Source: CAZMNY01 sp964567745 (GTDB lineage: Bacteria; Planctomycetota; Planctomycetia; Pirellulales; Pirellulaceae). Taken from it: DNA of 64,000 nt. The number at the start of each line of letters is the position of its first letter. The first letter of the stretch is position 1. This document shows positions 8,643 through 17,614 of the stretch, piece by piece. A program made the position numbers and the translations under genes. The stretch spans positions 30,091 through 94,090 of the forward strand of contig CAZMNY010000033.1 in the NCBI GenBank assembly GCA_964567745.1, in the 5' to 3' direction. Below the pieces are notes generated by a model. The model made no database searches, was not told where the DNA came from, and saw nothing but the letters and a program-made list of their open reading frames with translations.

Positions 8643-9437
8643 GTGACCACGGTATTGGACAAGATTGTAACCGCCAAGCGAGAGGAAATCGCTGACCGAA
8701 CAGCGCGAACGGATTGGGACGAGTTACGTAGAGCGGCGAGCAACGCCGCGCCGGCTCGTGATTTTCTCGGGGCCATTCGCCGGGCTCAAGGCGACCGAAT
8801 TCGATTGATTGCCGAGGTCAAGAAAGCGAGTCCGTCTCAAGGCGTCATTCGCGCCGACTTTGACCCCGTCGCGATCGCTCAGACGTATCAAGCACATGGC
8901 GCTTCGTGCATCAGCGTACTTACCGATGAGCCGTTCTTTCAAGGCAAACTGGAGTACCTGACTGCCGTTCGCGCGAACGTGACAATCCCCGTTCTCCGCA
9001 AGGATTTCATCCTCGACACGTTCCAGTTGCTCGAAGCCAGAGCCGCTGGCGCCGACGCGGTTTTATTGATCGCTGAATGCCTTGACGAAAACGAGTTGGC
9101 TCGACTTCACGACGAGACGCTCCAGCTCGGCATGACTCCGTTAGTCGAATTCTATGATCCGAGAAACCTGCCAAGCGTGCTCGCATCGGGAGCTCAGCTG
9201 ATTGGCGTCAACAACCGAGACTTGGCCACGTTCGACGTCGACTTGGAGCATTCCATTGAAGCTCGACGGGAGGTTCCGGGCGACCGCCTTCTGGTTGGCG
9301 AGAGTGGCATCGGCACGCGAGACGACGTACGGCGGTTGGAGAGCTGCGGAATCGACGCGATTCTCGTGGGCGGCCACCTGATGGCCCAGCCTGATATTGG
9401 CGCCGCGGTCGACGATCTGATGCGGAACGATTCCTGA
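8643..9437 (+). CDS. trpC: Indole-3-glycerol-phosphate synthase
   Basis: TrpC closes the indole ring in tryptophan synthesis, converting CdRP to indole-3-glycerol phosphate. The (beta/alpha)8 barrel motifs are present: LIAEVKKASPSQG, then SVLTDEPFFQG, VLRKDFILD, ADAVLLIAE, LIGVNNRDL and VGESGIG. The start is taken as GTG at 8643 (TVLDKIVTAKREEIA), with AAGGA 10 nt upstream, because family members begin at this point; an in-frame ATG at 8604 would add 13 atypical residues. It is a lone trp gene here, downstream of purH on the same strand; no other tryptophan genes are nearby. Confidence 0.95.
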   Translation: MTTVLDKIVTAKREEIADRTARTDWDELRRAASNAAPARDFLGAIRRAQGDRIRLIAEVKKASPSQGVIRADFDPVAIAQTYQAHGASCISVLTDEPFFQGKLEYLTAVRANVTIPVLRKDFILDTFQLLEARAAGADAVLLIAECLDENELARLHDETLQLGMTPLVEFYDPRNLPSVLASGAQLIGVNNRDLATFDVDLEHSIEARREVPGDRLLVGESGIGTRDDVRRLESCGIDAILVGGHLMAQPDIGAAVDDLMRNDS

Positions 9438-9781
9438 TCGATTGCGGCGACAAGTCGCGATTTGGCCGGCAAAACCGTCATAACCGGACCATTCACGTCT
9501 ATTATTGCGAGAAAAATGGCAGCTTCTCGCTTGAACCGAGGTTCAGTTGGCAAAGATCGGCCCAAAGCGTCGAATTTACCTGGTCGGCAGAAATCGCCTT
9601 CGCGTTATTGCTGTTGTAGGCTATTAAGGCCGCAGATGATTCGCCTGCTTTAGTTTACTCGATTTTTCGCACCGTAATTTGTCAACGGGTCTTCCCCGAG
9701 CGCCCGCCGCAGCCTGGCCTTCCGCCTGAAGGAACGCCCTGCCTCGCGGTCCCCAAGCTCAACTCGTCCTGGAGAATTATC
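9438..9781. other. Intergenic region after trpC
   Basis: No gene, RNA or clear terminator is seen in these 344 bp. The last bases hold the ribosome-binding site GGAG for the next gene. Confidence 0.4.
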
Positions 9782-10660
9782 ATGACCGTCACCGAATCGA
9801 TCAACACCGTCAATAGTTCGGTTCGCACTCTGCTGGCTTTGACGGTTCTGGGCGGACTGGGCTACGCCGGCTGGCAAGGGTACAGCATCTACAATGAAGA
9901 GCGCGATGCGTCAAACAAGGTCGCCGAGGAACTGCGGCAGGCCAAAGAGACGTTGGTTTCGACTCAATCGAAATTGACTGAGGCAGAGCAGGACATCGGC
10001 CGCAAGGCTCTGGAAATCGAAAAGCAGACGCAGGAAATCAATGTTCTCAACGAGGACATCCTCGCCAAGGCCAAAGAGATTGATCGTCTCGACACTGCCA
10101 TGCGACTGCTCAAAGTCGACCATCGCATCGCCGTGATCAACGTGCTTGACCAAAAGAAAGATGAGACCACGGACATGATCACGACGCTGGTCGAGTTCCA
10201 AGAGATGACGCCCGAAGGCGTACCGGCTGGCGAGTCGAAGAAATTCACGATTGATGGGGACATCGTCTACATCGACAACTGGGTCGTCAAATTCGACGAC
10301 GAGTATATCGAGCGAGCTGAAATCGATCGCGCGACTTCACTCGTCCTGTTTCGGAGAATCTTCGGCGAGTACCAAGAGCCGCGACATGGACATACGCTCG
10401 ATCAAGTCGGCGCTCAACCCCATGTCTATTCGCGAGGCGGCAAGCCATCCGAATTGGAGCAACAGATCTGGAGCGAGTTCTGGATGATTGCCAACGACGA
10501 AGCAAGGGCTAAGGAGTTGGGGATCCGAGCCGCCCATGGCGAAGCGGTTTCGATCAAGGTAAAGAATGGCAAGTCATATCGCGTTACGTTGAGAGCTTCG
10601 GACGGGCTCTCGATTCAGCCAAACGGCGATGTGAAGAAACATCCTCGACGCGAACTCTAA
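9782..10660 (+). CDS. Membrane-anchored coiled-coil protein, function unknown
   Basis: A 292-residue protein with one N-terminal membrane helix (about 16-36, LLALTVLGGLGYAGWQGY). It is followed by a long heptad-rich coiled coil (about 40-115, rich in Glu, Lys, Gln and Leu). A globular C-terminal part has several beta-like segments (FTIDGDIVYIDNWVVKFDD) and a final positively charged tail. The anchor suggests an inner-membrane protein with a large domain on one face. GGAG lies about 8 nt before the ATG. I do not recognise the C-terminal domain; it resembles conserved planctomycete hypothetical proteins only in layout. Confidence 0.75.
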   Translation: MTVTESINTVNSSVRTLLALTVLGGLGYAGWQGYSIYNEERDASNKVAEELRQAKETLVSTQSKLTEAEQDIGRKALEIEKQTQEINVLNEDILAKAKEIDRLDTAMRLLKVDHRIAVINVLDQKKDETTDMITTLVEFQEMTPEGVPAGESKKFTIDGDIVYIDNWVVKFDDEYIERAEIDRATSLVLFRRIFGEYQEPRHGHTLDQVGAQPHVYSRGGKPSELEQQIWSEFWMIANDEARAKELGIRAAHGEAVSIKVKNGKSYRVTLRASDGLSIQPNGDVKKHPRREL

Positions 10661-10699
10661 CGCTGCTTGAAGCAAGACGGACTGCCCGTTGACGCCGCG

Positions 10700-11581
10700 T
10701 CAAAGCAGGTGCAAGCCTTCGTTGTCGATCGTGTAAGGCAGAATCTTGTCTGAGCACGCGCTGCCTCGATGTTTGGCGATATAGATCGCTCGGCCAACTT
10801 GACTGCCGTCGCGTGTCTTGCCCATGTAGATCAGCGTATTGGCGTTCGAGACCGAATCGCCTTCATCGATGCGTCTGGCGATCAAATCGTCCAGCATGAC
10901 TTCGTGCGATGTGTAGAGCAACAGGCAGCTCGAATCGGCCGGGTCGTACTGATTCCGACTTGCTTCGGTTTCGTTGGCACGAAACTGTTCGCGAAATAAA
11001 TCTCTCGCGACCCACATGGGATCTTTTCGAACGACCTGGTGGTAGATGTATTCGAAAATATTCAGCTGGATCGAATCCTGCGGACGCTCGGCCGGTTCAA
11101 CTCCATCGACCACCACTCGGCGCGCCCCTCGAACGAAAGCGCCGTACAAGAAGGCGATGGCATAGTGCAGGCGTGAATTGAGCTCCGCCTGCCAAGCTCG
11201 CCACTCTTCCCATTCCAAGTCTCGGCGAGTCACGCGATTGCCGTGGTGTCGAAACACGTGGAGATAATCGTTGGGCAGCCGACACGATTCAAAGAAGCTG
11301 TCCAGCTTGTCGCGATCGGTCAACTCGGCTTCGATGAGATCCCAGTCGCAGATCCGTTTGGCGTAATCGGCGTGACTTTGAGAATCGCCGCGAGCACAGA
11401 CGTCGAACACCACGCCCGATTGCTTTTCATGACGCTTGCCCGCATCGGCGTATTGGACTCCCAGCTGAGTCTTGCCTATGCCGGTCGCTCCGTAGAGGAC
11501 GGCGAGCGAGCCAGGTAGAAAGCCGCCGCCGAGGTGGGAATCGAGTTCCGGGATACCGGTCGAGTGACGCTGATCGCTCAC
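10700..11581 (-). CDS. KaiC-like RecA-superfamily ATPase
   Basis: A 293-residue P-loop ATPase. The N-terminus reads STGIPELDSHLGGGFLPGS, the usual KaiC/RadA lead-in, with Walker A GATGIGKT (31-38) and a Walker B-like strand (RRVVVDG). Near the end come the KaiC-type strands ending in the I-x-K-x-RGS signature (IYIAKHRGSACSDKILPYTI). Central residues (EWEEWRAWQAEL) are an unusual Trp-rich insertion. It has only one ATPase domain, unlike circadian KaiC with two. Start is GTG at 11581, overlapping the TGA of the upstream cysteine desulfurase as GTGA, so translation is probably coupled. The joint function is unknown; it may be a scaffold or signalling ATPase. Confidence 0.85.
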   Translation of the reverse strand: MSDQRHSTGIPELDSHLGGGFLPGSLAVLYGATGIGKTQLGVQYADAGKRHEKQSGVVFDVCARGDSQSHADYAKRICDWDLIEAELTDRDKLDSFFESCRLPNDYLHVFRHHGNRVTRRDLEWEEWRAWQAELNSRLHYAIAFLYGAFVRGARRVVVDGVEPAERPQDSIQLNIFEYIYHQVVRKDPMWVARDLFREQFRANETEASRNQYDPADSSCLLLYTSHEVMLDDLIARRIDEGDSVSNANTLIYMGKTRDGSQVGRAIYIAKHRGSACSDKILPYTIDNEGLHLL

Positions 11582-12711
11582 GCCTTTTCCTCTTCCCAGG
11601 CACCCAACAGCAAGCTTGCAGCGTAGTCGATGTCGTCCTCGGTGGTGTACCAACCGACGCTGAGTCGCATGACACTGCGGGCGTCGTTGCCGCTGAGCCC
11701 GATGGCGGCGAGAATTGGCGAAGCTTGGCCGCTGCTGTGACAGGCGGACCCAGTCGAGGCGCACAGTTCGGGAACGCGAGACAACATGCGGGCTGCGATG
11801 ACTCCGGGAAAGAGCACGCTCAATGTATTCGGCAGGCGAGGGCTTTGGCCGCCCATCACTTGAACCGGTTCGTTTACGCCCGAGTTGAGTAAAGCCAAGA
11901 GCCGGTCCCGCAAAGCGGCCATCCGGTCCGACGCCTCGTCCATGCCTTTGGCCGCCAACAAAGCGGCTCGACCGAGCCCGACGATGGAAGCAACATTCTC
12001 CGTTCCTGGGCGCAGACCGCACTCATGATCCGCGCCGTGAAGAACCGGGTTGAGTCCGATGCCGCGACGAACATAGAGCGCTCCAACGCCCTTCGGACCA
12101 TAGAACTTGTGACCGGCCACCGTCAGCAAGTCGACGCCCAATTCGTCCACGAAGGTGCGGATCTTGCCGACGCTCTGAGCGGCGTCGGTGTGAAAGCGAA
12201 TGTTCCGAGCTCGGCAAATCTCGGAGATCTCCCGGATCGGCTGGATCACGCCGATTTCGTTGTTCGCGTGCATAATGCTGACGAGCGACGTGTCCGGCCG
12301 GCAAGCCGCCTCGACGTCCGACGGTGAAACGACTCCCTGAGCGTTACATCCGACAACTGAGACGTCAAAACCGCATTGGCGAAGATACTCGGCCGGCTTG
12401 GCCACCGCTGGGTGTTCGAGCGCCGAGACGACCAAGTGCCCTTGCCCGGGCTTGGACTGCTGAAATGTCCCCAGAATGGCCAGGTTGTTGGACTCGGTGC
12501 CGCAACCGGTGAAGACAATCTCGTCCGCATCCGACCCCAAGAGGGTGGCCAGCATACCTCGGGCGTCGTCGATCGCCTCATGGCACGCTCGACCCAGCGC
12601 GTGGCCGCTCGACGGATTTCCATAGTGATCGGTGAAAAATGGACGCATCGCCTCGAAAACGCTCGACGCGACAGGCGTCGTGGCATTGTAGTCGAGATAG
12701 ACTTGACGCAT
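11578..12711 (-). CDS. Cysteine desulfurase (NifS/IscS type)
   Basis: A 377-residue fold-type I PLP enzyme that removes sulfur from cysteine to form a persulfide for Fe-S clusters, thiolated tRNA or other sulfur products. It begins VYLDYNATTP, the family start. PLP contacts are seen in HTDAAQSVGK and the Schiff-base lysine K202 (AGHKFYGPKG). RPGTENV at about 235-241 and the catalytic loop STGSACHSSG with Cys 324 complete the active site. No iscR, iscU, sufBCD or thiI genes are nearby, so whether it serves Fe-S assembly or tRNA sulfur cannot be told. The gene ends in a 4-bp overlap with a KaiC-like ATPase gene, which is not a usual partner. Confidence 0.93.
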   Translation of the reverse strand: MRQVYLDYNATTPVASSVFEAMRPFFTDHYGNPSSGHALGRACHEAIDDARGMLATLLGSDADEIVFTGCGTESNNLAILGTFQQSKPGQGHLVVSALEHPAVAKPAEYLRQCGFDVSVVGCNAQGVVSPSDVEAACRPDTSLVSIMHANNEIGVIQPIREISEICRARNIRFHTDAAQSVGKIRTFVDELGVDLLTVAGHKFYGPKGVGALYVRRGIGLNPVLHGADHECGLRPGTENVASIVGLGRAALLAAKGMDEASDRMAALRDRLLALLNSGVNEPVQVMGGQSPRLPNTLSVLFPGVIAARMLSRVPELCASTGSACHSSGQASPILAAIGLSGNDARSVMRLSVGWYTTEDDIDYAASLLLGAWEEEKA

Positions 12712-13037
12712 GGTTTTGAGACCTCACAAACCCAACTGAGACAGTATCTTACGAAGCCGCCATCGGAGTGTGATCGAGCGATACGGCCGTTAAGGTTAGC
12801 CCATCTTGCAGGAATAGGGGAAGGGGTGCCGCGCAACCCCGAATTTGACGGAAAGTTCTGGACGACCAACCGACAATCTGTGAGAATGAATGTATTGATC
12901 TTTGCGCCGGTGCAAGCTCGGGACGGATCCCCTTTTCCCGTTGGCCCGTTCGCGGCCAGTCGAAGGTCACTGATCGGGATCATTGCAACTGTATCATTCT
13001 GCGCTTAGGTCTATTAACTAACAGAGGAGAGTCAAAC
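12712..13037. other. Divergent intergenic region before the DUF1559 gene
   Basis: The region separates the divergent cysteine desulfurase and DUF1559 genes. No small gene or structured element is supported; it should carry both promoters. A good ribosome-binding site AGAGGAG (about 13023-13029) precedes the DUF1559 start. Confidence 0.4.
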
Positions 13038-14174
13038 ATGGTGAGGAAGAAGGCCTTAGGCTTCACCTTGGTCGAGTTGCTTGTGGTGATCTCCATCATT
13101 GGCATGTTGGCCGCACTGCTGTTGCCCGCCGTTCAATCCGCCCGAGAAGCGGCGCGACGAGCTCAGTGCACGAACAATCAACGACAATTGGCGTTAGGCG
13201 CCCTTGCGTTCGAATCCTCGCGGCAAAAGTTCCCCGGCTATTCAAATGATGTTGGCAAGTTTGTCGACGCGAATAGCGGCGCTGTGGTTCCTCGCCAAAT
13301 CGGTTCCTGGATGGTTCCACTGATGCCCTTCATGGACCTCCAGCCGGTCTACGACCTTTGGAACGAGACCAGCGTTGGCTCATCCATCCAGCCCTACGAC
13401 AACTGGCAGGACTTGGCCGGTGCCAACAACCGACTCGCTCCGTATATTCCCGTTATGTACTGCCCAAGTGCGGTTTCGCCTGACACGACTTTGCCCGTTA
13501 CGACCTACGCCGCCAACGCCGGCTTTATTCCGGTTCCGGCAACACACGCGAACCTGATGGCCGCTGACGCTCGACGTGGCAACGGCGTCTTTGTTTGTCG
13601 CAGCCGTTTGGAGTGGGAGCGAGCTTGGTCGATTTGTGCAGGCGTTACTTCGATTCCGCCGCTTCCCAAAGTCGGTATTTCGGACATCACCGATGGTGCC
13701 TCGTCAACGGTCCTGTTCAGTGAAAACATCACGGTTCCCAGTGGCCACGCATTTCGCTTTTGGCCGATGAGCGGCAAAGTGTTTGGCGGTCAAGCCAGCA
13801 ACATCACCGTCGGCGGCAGCACATCATGTTCCGACATCATGCACGATTTCGGATACAACGTGATTGGCTTCAACTACGCCAGTGAAGTGCCGCAAGTCAA
13901 TCCGCCGCTCACGCCTCCCACTGGAACGCTGCTTGCACTTGAACCGCGAATGTTGATCAACGGCGAAAAGGAAAGCACTCCGTTGACGCAACAGACGATG
14001 CGGCCATCGAGCGAGCATCCCAACGGCGTCGTGATGTCCTTCGCAGACGGACATACCCAGTTCGTCGCGGAAAGCATTCCTTACTACGTTTACCAACAAA
14101 TCCTGACGTCAAGAGCCATCTCGTCAAGCATGCCCTACAGCGAACACACGCTGCAAGGCGGCGAGTTCGAGTAA
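13038..14174 (+). CDS. DUF1559 protein with prepilin-type N-terminus
   Basis: A 378-residue protein typical of Planctomycetes. The N-terminus is a type IV prepilin/pseudopilin signal: a short basic leader, then GFTLVELLVVISIIGMLAALLLPAVQ, in which peptidase would cut after the Gly and methylate the Phe. Next come AREAARRAQCTNN and a long DUF1559 domain, ending with the family His-rich motif HPNGVVMSFADGHTQFV near the C-terminus. Such proteins are thought to assemble like minor pseudopilins at the envelope, but their function is not established; planctomycete genomes carry many copies. Strong ribosome-binding site; followed by a Rho-independent terminator, so probably a single-gene unit. Confidence 0.93.
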   Translation: MVRKKALGFTLVELLVVISIIGMLAALLLPAVQSAREAARRAQCTNNQRQLALGALAFESSRQKFPGYSNDVGKFVDANSGAVVPRQIGSWMVPLMPFMDLQPVYDLWNETSVGSSIQPYDNWQDLAGANNRLAPYIPVMYCPSAVSPDTTLPVTTYAANAGFIPVPATHANLMAADARRGNGVFVCRSRLEWERAWSICAGVTSIPPLPKVGISDITDGASSTVLFSENITVPSGHAFRFWPMSGKVFGGQASNITVGGSTSCSDIMHDFGYNVIGFNYASEVPQVNPPLTPPTGTLLALEPRMLINGEKESTPLTQQTMRPSSEHPNGVVMSFADGHTQFVAESIPYYVYQQILTSRAISSSMPYSEHTLQGGEFE

Positions 14175-14205
14175 GAGTAGTCAGGTTCGTTTTCAATACG
14201 AATTC

Positions 14206-14240
14206 AAACGCCCGTCGTGCAAACGACGGGCGTTTTTTTT
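14206..14240 (+). terminator. Rho-independent terminator after the DUF1559 gene
   Basis: A perfect GC-rich stem (ACGCCCGTCGT with ACGACGGGCGT, GCAA-type loop) is followed by eight T residues. Confidence 0.9.
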
Positions 14241-14314
14241 GTTAACGTACTAAATCTCAACTCGATACGAACTCCAACACGCAACTCGACTTTCCCCCAT
14301 CAATTCGGCTCGCC

Positions 14315-14806
14315 ATGATCGACTCCATTCGCGACTCTCTCAATCCGATTCACCAACACTTTATGGGCTTGGCGATCCAAGAGGCCGAGCGGGCTCGGTC
14401 TGAGGACGAGGTTCCTGTCGGCGCGGTCATTGTGCATGACGGACGAGTGATCGCGTCGGCCCACAATCAGCGAGAACAATTGCGCGACCCCACGGCCCAC
14501 GCCGAAATGATTGCGATCACGCAAGCGGCTGAGTCGCTTTCGAGCTGGCGATTGGAGAACGCCATCTTGTACGTCACGCTAGAGCCATGCCCCATGTGCG
14601 CCGGCGCCATTGTGCAAGCTCGATTGCCAGCCGTGGTGTATGGCGCAGACGACCCCAAGGCGGGTGCGGTGAATTCGCTTTTTCAATTGCTCGACGACGA
14701 TCGGCTCAACCACAAATCCAGCGTCGTCTCCGGCGTCCACCGCGATCAGTGCGGCGCGCTGCTCAGCGAGTTCTTTCAAACTAAGCGACGCGAAGGCAAG
14801 AAGTGA
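14315..14806 (+). CDS. tadA: tRNA-specific adenosine deaminase
   Basis: TadA converts adenosine 34 to inosine in tRNA-Arg(ACG), which allows one tRNA to read CGU, CGC and CGA. The 163-residue protein has the cytidine-deaminase-fold zinc site: HAE (His 62, catalytic Glu 64) and PCPMC (Cys 92 and Cys 95). Additional family features are DEVPVGAVIV and the C-terminal FFQTKR. The assigned start gives a leader of about 15 residues before the conserved FMGLAIQEA; ATG at 14363 is an alternative. It lies alone between the DUF1559 terminator and a convergent gene. Confidence 0.95.
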   Translation: MIDSIRDSLNPIHQHFMGLAIQEAERARSEDEVPVGAVIVHDGRVIASAHNQREQLRDPTAHAEMIAITQAAESLSSWRLENAILYVTLEPCPMCAGAIVQARLPAVVYGADDPKAGAVNSLFQLLDDDRLNHKSSVVSGVHRDQCGALLSEFFQTKRREGKK

Positions 14807-14863
14807 TTGCGCAGCGGGCCAACGCGTTGGTTGAACCGCCGCACACGAGCAAGGCAAGCGGCG

Positions 14864-15622
14864 TTATTGACTGACCGATGGGCGGATGCGGATGTTCTTT
14901 AAGGCCGCTTTAGATTCAAAGGCGGAGATCCCCAGGGGCTGAGAAAGATCGACTTCGGCTCGCGTGCTGATTCGGCGCCCCTCGATGTCCTGATCGACAA
15001 TTTTCTCATCGTCGACCCAAGCTCGAATATGGGTTGGCGTGACCTGAACGCGAATGCGGTACCATTTGTCGTTTTCGAAGTCCATGTATTGTGTGGTCTC
15101 ATTGTCCGACGCGTCGAAGCCGTCGATACTGGAGAGCCCCACGACGGTGCCCGCCCACCCGGCCACGACAAAACTGCAGTACGAATCGTCAACGGGAAAC
15201 GTCAGCGCGCAAAAGAAATCGATGCCCTCCATCCGCATCGCCTCGAGCTCAACTTCATAGTTCGTCTTGGCCAGCTCGGCACCCGTGTATGTGACGCCGG
15301 TCAACGGATTGCCGTACTCCAGAATGATGGTGCCATTCTCGACTCGCACATCGCCTTCGCCGCCAAACTCGGTTGACTCCCAATCGGTCATTGCGACGCC
15401 GTCATACAGAGACCTCCACGAGCTAACCGTTGCGGCCGCTCTAGGCGATTGATCGTCCGTGCAGCGTCCCCTGGCTATTCGAGTCGCAATCCGCCGCTGA
15501 AGGCGTCGTTGCCTGAATCGTTGAGCTTGAGCGTCGACCGTGATGCAACAGACGAGGACGGCGAAAACCAAGAGCTTGGTGTAAACTGAGTTCGTCATTC
15601 CCATACCGGCTCGCCATCGCAT
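14864..15622 (-). CDS. Secreted DUF1080-like (LamG-fold) protein
   Basis: A 252-residue exported protein. It has a signal peptide (hydrophobic stretch KLLVFAVLVCCITV ending near DAQAQ), a short basic stretch, and a beta-rich domain. That domain has the DUF1080/3-keto-disaccharide hydrolase hallmarks: WRSLYDG, TDWESTEFGGEG, VENGTIILEYGNPLTGVTY, the edge strand NYEVELEAMRMEG, and a closing LGISAFESKAALKNIRIRP. These concanavalin-like domains are abundant in planctomycetes, and some members act on modified sugars; no catalytic claim is made here. AGGAG lies 7 nt before the ATG at 15622. It is convergent with tadA and divergent from the VanZ-like gene. Confidence 0.85.
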   Translation of the reverse strand: MRWRAGMGMTNSVYTKLLVFAVLVCCITVDAQAQRFRQRRLQRRIATRIARGRCTDDQSPRAAATVSSWRSLYDGVAMTDWESTEFGGEGDVRVENGTIILEYGNPLTGVTYTGAELAKTNYEVELEAMRMEGIDFFCALTFPVDDSYCSFVVAGWAGTVVGLSSIDGFDASDNETTQYMDFENDKWYRIRVQVTPTHIRAWVDDEKIVDQDIEGRRISTRAEVDLSQPLGISAFESKAALKNIRIRPSVSQ

Positions 15623-15685
15623 GTTGCATCTCCTGTTGAACGCGTCTTTCCAAACTGTAATTCAAAACTAGGGCTGAGGACAGCT

Positions 15686-16174
15686 TTGCCTGAAAATCCA
15701 AATGCCGGGCAGTCACCTGAATCGGAAGGCGATCCGAACGCAACCGAGTCGTCAAGCTCGACGAATGAGTCGCCTGGACGTGGTGGGTCGACGTGGCGGC
15801 GATTGTCGCTAACGGGATTGATTGTCTACTGGGCGGCGCTGTTCGTTTCGACCCACATCCCGTTGCCCAAATCAGGCTCACAAGTCAACGACAAGACAGC
15901 CCATCTTGTCGCTTATGGGCTGCTGGCGTTTCTTCTGGCTGCCGTCCTATCGCGAAAGTTCCGTCCGCTTCCGCTGGCAGCGCTCGCAATGGGCGTGGCC
16001 GCTACCTACGGCGCGGTCGACGAGCTCCTTCAGTTGCTTGTTTCGAGCCGCACTGCCGACGTGTCGGACTGGTTGGCCGACGTGACAGGGGCCGCGATCG
16101 GCACGGCGGTTTTCCTCGCCGGTCGATTCTGCGTGCGGCGTCTGACGCTCGCCGGTTCTAAACGCGATGGCTAA
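15686..16174 (+). CDS. VanZ-like membrane protein
   Basis: A 162-residue protein with a Ser/Glu/Pro-rich N-terminus of about 35 residues and then four hydrophobic helices. Family hallmarks are STHIPLP after the first helix, NDKTAHLVAYGLLAFLL, and DELLQLLVSSRTADVSDWLADVTGAAIG with the conserved DE and D-x-x-D-x-x-A. VanZ relatives affect glycopeptide or lipid-II-related phenotypes, but most members have no known function. Start is TTG at 15686 with GAGGA just upstream; no other good start is present before the conserved part. Its stop overlaps by 4 bp the stop end of the convergent decarboxylase gene. Confidence 0.85.
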   Translation: MPENPNAGQSPESEGDPNATESSSSTNESPGRGGSTWRRLSLTGLIVYWAALFVSTHIPLPKSGSQVNDKTAHLVAYGLLAFLLAAVLSRKFRPLPLAALAMGVAATYGAVDELLQLLVSSRTADVSDWLADVTGAAIGTAVFLAGRFCVRRLTLAGSKRDG

Positions 16175-17145
16175 AAGTTTGGCGTCGGTGGACGATACGA
16201 ATCGAGGTTGATACCCCGAAACCACTCGACCGTTCTCGCCAGCCCTTCGCGCAGTTCGATCGTCGGTTGCCAGTCGAGGCGAGCTTTGGCGAGTGAAATG
16301 TCGGGTCGGCGCCGCGTAGGATCGTCGGCTGGCAAAGGCGCGTTGACAATCTTCGAACCGGCGTTCGTCAGTTCGATCACCAACTCCGCCAGCTCGCGAA
16401 TCGTAAATTCATTTGGGTTGCCAATGTTCACTGGTCCTACAAGATCGTCCGGCCCGTGCATCATGCGAATGATGGCTTCAACGAGGTCGTCTCGGTAGCA
16501 GAACGAGCGCGTCTGAGAGCCGTCGCCAAACAACGTGATGTCCTCGCCGTGGATCGCCTGGCGAATGAAGTTGGAAACGACTCGACCGTCGAAGGGATGC
16601 ATCCGAGGCCCGTACGTATTGAAGATTCGCACGATTCGCACGTTGACGTTATTCGTTCGGTGGTAGTCCATGAACAACGTCTCCGCCGCTCGCTTGCCCT
16701 CGTCGTAGCAAGCGCGCAAGCCGATCGGATTCACGCTGCCGCGATACGACTCGGGCTGCGGGTGAACCTCCGGGTCGCCGTAGACTTCACTTGTCGACGC
16801 TTGCAGCACTTTCGCCCGACAGCGCTTTGCCATGCCCAGCACATGGATCGCGCCGAGCACGGATGTCTTGATCGTCTTGATCGGGTTGAACTGGTAATGG
16901 CCGGGGGCGGCGGGGCAAGCAAGATTGTAGATCTCGTCGACCTCGAGCCAGATCGGCATAGTGATGTCGTGCCGCAACAGTTCAAAATTCGGCTTGTCCA
17001 GCAGGTGGGCGACGTTGTTCTTCTGGCTGGTAAAAAAGTTGTCTATACAGATGACATCGTGACCGTCGCAGACGAGCCGATCGCAAAGATGAGATCCAAG
17101 GAATCCAGCGCCGCCCGTTACGAGGATTCGTTTGACTTTGGCCAC
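16171..17145 (-). CDS. uxs: UDP-glucuronate decarboxylase (UDP-xylose synthase)
   Basis: A 324-residue extended SDR enzyme of the UXS group, which converts UDP-glucuronate to UDP-xylose, a donor for surface polysaccharide. NAD motif GGAGFLG (11-17) is followed by the UXS-specific NFFTSQKNNVAHLL. The catalytic region has ASTSEVYGDP (Thr/Ser 118-119) and YDEGK (Tyr 147, Lys 151). RIFNTYGPRM, the substrate-binding GRVVSNFIRQA, and RSFCYRDDLV also match. Length and motifs favour UXS over 4-epimerases. It is convergent with the VanZ-like gene (4-bp overlap). No glycosyltransferases are adjacent. Confidence 0.9.
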   Translation of the reverse strand: MAKVKRILVTGGAGFLGSHLCDRLVCDGHDVICIDNFFTSQKNNVAHLLDKPNFELLRHDITMPIWLEVDEIYNLACPAAPGHYQFNPIKTIKTSVLGAIHVLGMAKRCRAKVLQASTSEVYGDPEVHPQPESYRGSVNPIGLRACYDEGKRAAETLFMDYHRTNNVNVRIVRIFNTYGPRMHPFDGRVVSNFIRQAIHGEDITLFGDGSQTRSFCYRDDLVEAIIRMMHGPDDLVGPVNIGNPNEFTIRELAELVIELTNAGSKIVNAPLPADDPTRRRPDISLAKARLDWQPTIELREGLARTVEWFRGINLDSYRPPTPNF

Positions 17146-17614
17146 AATCCGCTCCTGATCGCCGAGCTAGTTTTGTTCGCAGAAGATCCGCGAATCGATG
17201 ACATCAGCAGTGACAATCCACCCCAGCCTGGCGTCTGCACAATGGCCAGCCGAATTCGCGCACGCATCAATCCCAGGCGCACCGGTGCACCCTACGAATC
17301 GTCGGTTGCCAAGGCCGTCAATTCAACTCTGTTTGCCCGCGTCCGCCTTTCCGTCATAATCCGGCCGAAAGGACGGATTGCTTGGAAGCCACGCTTACAA
17401 TATCGGGCTCGCATGCGAAAACGTCTATTTCTCCAGTGATTTACGGGACATCCGCAGCGAACTGACATTGACTCGCGCTGGCAGGAGTCCTAGCATTCCC
17501 CTGCGCTGGACCGATATTCTAGAAAGGTCCAGCCGAGTTGGGAGGGTTTCGCGAATTACGGCAGGGCCCCTAATCGCCGTGGGGTCATGAATCCCCGTTG
17601 GCTCAGTATCGCCG
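17146..17614. other. Intergenic region upstream of uxs
   Basis: A 469-bp divergent gap. Reading frames here lack family resemblance or ribosome-binding sites. I see no RNA gene or repeat. Confidence 0.35.

Noticed and set aside
14819..14830. Palindrome CCAACGCGTTGG between tadA and the DUF1080-like gene as a terminator
   Set aside because: Short, no loop and no T run on either strand; not enough to call a terminator.
16456..17439. 327-codon plus-strand frame opposite uxs
   Set aside because: No motif or ribosome-binding site; uxs has all catalytic residues.
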